Below are positions 4,711-5,987 of a DNA stretch of 5,987 nt, piece after piece. Position 1 is the first letter of the stretch; each line of letters starts with the position of its first letter. Source of the DNA: Candidatus Hydrogenedentota bacterium (GTDB lineage Bacteria; Hydrogenedentota; Hydrogenedentia; Hydrogenedentales; SLHB01). Under the pieces are notes generated by a model. The model searched no databases. It was not told the origin of the DNA and saw only the letters and a program-made list of their open reading frames with translations. The position numbers and the translations under genes were made by a program. The stretch spans positions 1 through 5,987 of the forward strand of contig SKRY01000173.1 of NCBI GenBank assembly GCA_007118235.1. Direction: 5' to 3'.

Positions 4711-5987
4711 TCATTCCGGGTTGCCGCGCAAGAGTGTGGCAAGCTTCCGGACGTCCGGTCGGAAGAGGTAGGCCAGCGCCGCGGCGATGAGCGCAAAGGA
4801 AGCAACGCGAGCCAGATGGGAGAGGAGGAGGTCCTCGATCAGGAACGGCGCCGGCCCCAATGCGGCCATGAGCGCGGCCACGAGAAGGACGCACGCCATC
4901 GGCAGGCCGTGACGGTGAAGCCGGTTGGCGGCGAGGTGGGCGAGGCTCGCGAGCATGAACATGGACAGCGTGGTGGCCGCGGCGGCGCCTGTGATGCCGA
5001 AGGCGGGTATGAGCGCGTAGTTCAAGGCGATGTTGATGGCCACCGCTCCGCCGGTTATCCAAGGGAGAAGTTTGGTCTGTTTGTGGAAGAATATGGGGTA
5101 ACAGGCGAACAAGAACAGGCCATGAAAGAAATAGCCCAATAGAATGAATGGAATGATCACGCCCGCCCGATGATAATGTTCTGGCGTCACGAGGGCGAGT
5201 ATGTCTCCGCCCCACAGAATCCCCGCCGTGCAGAACAGCGCCATGACCGTGACCCAAAGCGTGTAAGTCCGCCGGACATGGTAATCCTTGGAGGGCGCAT
5301 CCGACTCCATCAGGTCGAGATAGCTGGGTTGCCAGGCGATATTGATCGCGTTGGTGAGAATATGCATAACCATGCCCACCTGATACCCCAGCGTGTAGAT
5401 GCCCAGCTCGGCCACGGAGACGCGGTCCGCCAAAATCGCCCGATCCACCGACGTATGCAATACATCGGCCAGGCGATGCGCCACGAGAGGAAGCCCATAG
5501 GCCAGGCTGTAGGCCATGTAGCTCCACCGCGGTTTCAAACGGAAATTCCGCGCGTAGAAGTAGTACGTGAACACGAAGAACGCGGCGTTGCCGTAGAGCA
5601 GCGATTGGACCTTGCCTTCCGCGCCCCGCTCCCATACCACGACGAGCAGAAGAGCGAACGCGGTTTGTGCGGCGAACAGACTCAATTGGAGGGCCGTGGC
5701 CTTGACGTACTCTTTCCGGATAATCCAGAAGGAGATGGTCAACTGGTTCATGATGCTCAGGGCCATGGCGCCCGCCACCAGCGGCACATAGGGGTGGAAG
5801 GGGATCTGCTCCGGACCAACCAGATCGCGCACCGCCTCACCGGCATGGATGATGAACAAAACGGCGGGAATAAGCACGGCGGCCAGACAGAGGTTTATGG
5901 TGAGCAGGAACTGGCCAATCGTCTGGGGATCGTCTTTGTATTCGTAATAGAACCGCGTCTGGGCGTTTTGCAGCCCAAGCATGAAGA
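4711..5987 (-). CDS. Polysaccharide / O-antigen flippase (PST family, Wzx-like), N-terminus beyond the window
   Basis: The frame is open from the right edge to a TGA at 4711-4713, leaving at least 424 residues. The first visible Met (5982) is internal: family members reach the GLQNAQTRFYYEYKDD region only after one or two membrane helices, so roughly 50-90 residues are missing. Taking that Met as 1, hydrophobic segments lie near 24-47, 65-88, 97-117, 127-143, 154-168, 193-216, 240-258, 273-297, 307-327, 333-352, 361-378 and 388-406. The motifs YGLPLVAHRLADVLHTSVDR (162-181) with LGIYTLGYQVG (193-203), and NYALIPAFGITGAAAATTLS (321-340), are typical of PST/MOP-superfamily flippases such as PF01943 and PF13440. 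These proteins move undecaprenyl-linked oligosaccharide across the inner membrane. The sugar cannot be told from sequence. Glycosyltransferase genes would be expected to the right. Confidence 0.93.
   Translation of the reverse strand, partial: FMLGLQNAQTRFYYEYKDDPQTIGQFLLTINLCLAAVLIPAVLFIIHAGEAVRDLVGPEQIPFHPYVPLVAGAMALSIMNQLTISFWIIRKEYVKATALQLSLFAAQTAFALLLVVVWERGAEGKVQSLLYGNAAFFVFTYYFYARNFRLKPRWSYMAYSLAYGLPLVAHRLADVLHTSVDRAILADRVSVAELGIYTLGYQVGMVMHILTNAINIAWQPSYLDLMESDAPSKDYHVRRTYTLWVTVMALFCTAGILWGGDILALVTPEHYHRAGVIIPFILLGYFFHGLFLFACYPIFFHKQTKLLPWITGGAVAINIALNYALIPAFGITGAAAATTLSMFMLASLAHLAANRLHRHGLPMACVLLVAALMAALGPAPFLIEDLLLSHLARVASFALIAAALAYLFRPDVRKLATLLRGNPE

Noticed and set aside
4373..5142. 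Plus-strand frames at 4373-4771 and 4474-5142
   Set aside because: They are antisense to the DUF4190 and flippase genes. Their products are charged and repetitive with no domain.
4673..5635. 320-residue minus-strand frame
   Set aside because: It runs in another phase over the flippase. The product is Arg/His/Gly-rich, while the flippase phase gives regular membrane segments and family motifs.
1..5987. CRISPR array, tRNA, rRNA, prophage or toxin-antitoxin pair
   Set aside because: I saw no regularly spaced direct repeats, no tRNA- or rRNA-like sequence, no phage structural genes and no adjacent small gene pair.

Overview
The window looks like ordinary chromosome from a GC-rich, diderm (outer-membrane-bearing) bacterium. 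A Tat-exported FAD oxidoreductase of the LGGNNSSE type, an outer-membrane beta-barrel lipid A deacylase homologue, a DUF4190 protein and a Wzx-like flippase together suggest the Planctomycetota / Verrucomicrobiota / Hydrogenedentota neighbourhood. That placement is an inference from gene content, not from a marker gene.

Layout. (1) 1-1910, minus strand: most of a large Tat-dependent FAD oxidoreductase with an extra N-terminal module; its C-terminus runs off the left edge. (2) 1911-2241: divergent intergenic region with a candidate promoter on each strand. (3) 2242-2784, plus strand: PagL/acyloxyacyl-hydrolase-like outer membrane protein with His and Ser conserved and Asp at the usual Glu position, followed by a GC-rich hairpin. 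(4) 3027-3383, plus strand: a 118-residue protein that starts like the N-terminus of an IS transposase OrfA and ends in a clean leucine heptad coiled coil. (5) 3384-3748: no gene, but a perfect 16-bp hairpin at 3499-3546. (6) 3749-3901, minus strand: a 50-residue ORF with a canonical AGGAGG site and a promoter-like pair about 150-175 nt upstream of its start. (7) 4127-4260: a MITE-like inverted-repeat element. (8) 4315-4611, minus strand: small DUF4190 membrane protein with its own strong sigma70-type promoter at 4628-4656. (9) 4711-5987, minus strand: polysaccharide/O-antigen flippase of the PST (Wzx) type, cut at its N-terminus by the right edge.

Working together. The flippase and the lipid A deacylase homologue both act on surface glycolipid, one moving lipid-linked sugars across the inner membrane and the other trimming lipid A in the outer membrane. 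They are on opposite strands and far apart, so there is no operon evidence. The DUF4190 gene follows the flippase on the same strand but has its own promoter. I see no defence system, CRISPR array, prophage or complete insertion sequence. The least explained material is in 3027-4260: the transposase-like coiled-coil protein, the perfect hairpin, the 50-residue ORF with its long leader, and the inverted-repeat element.
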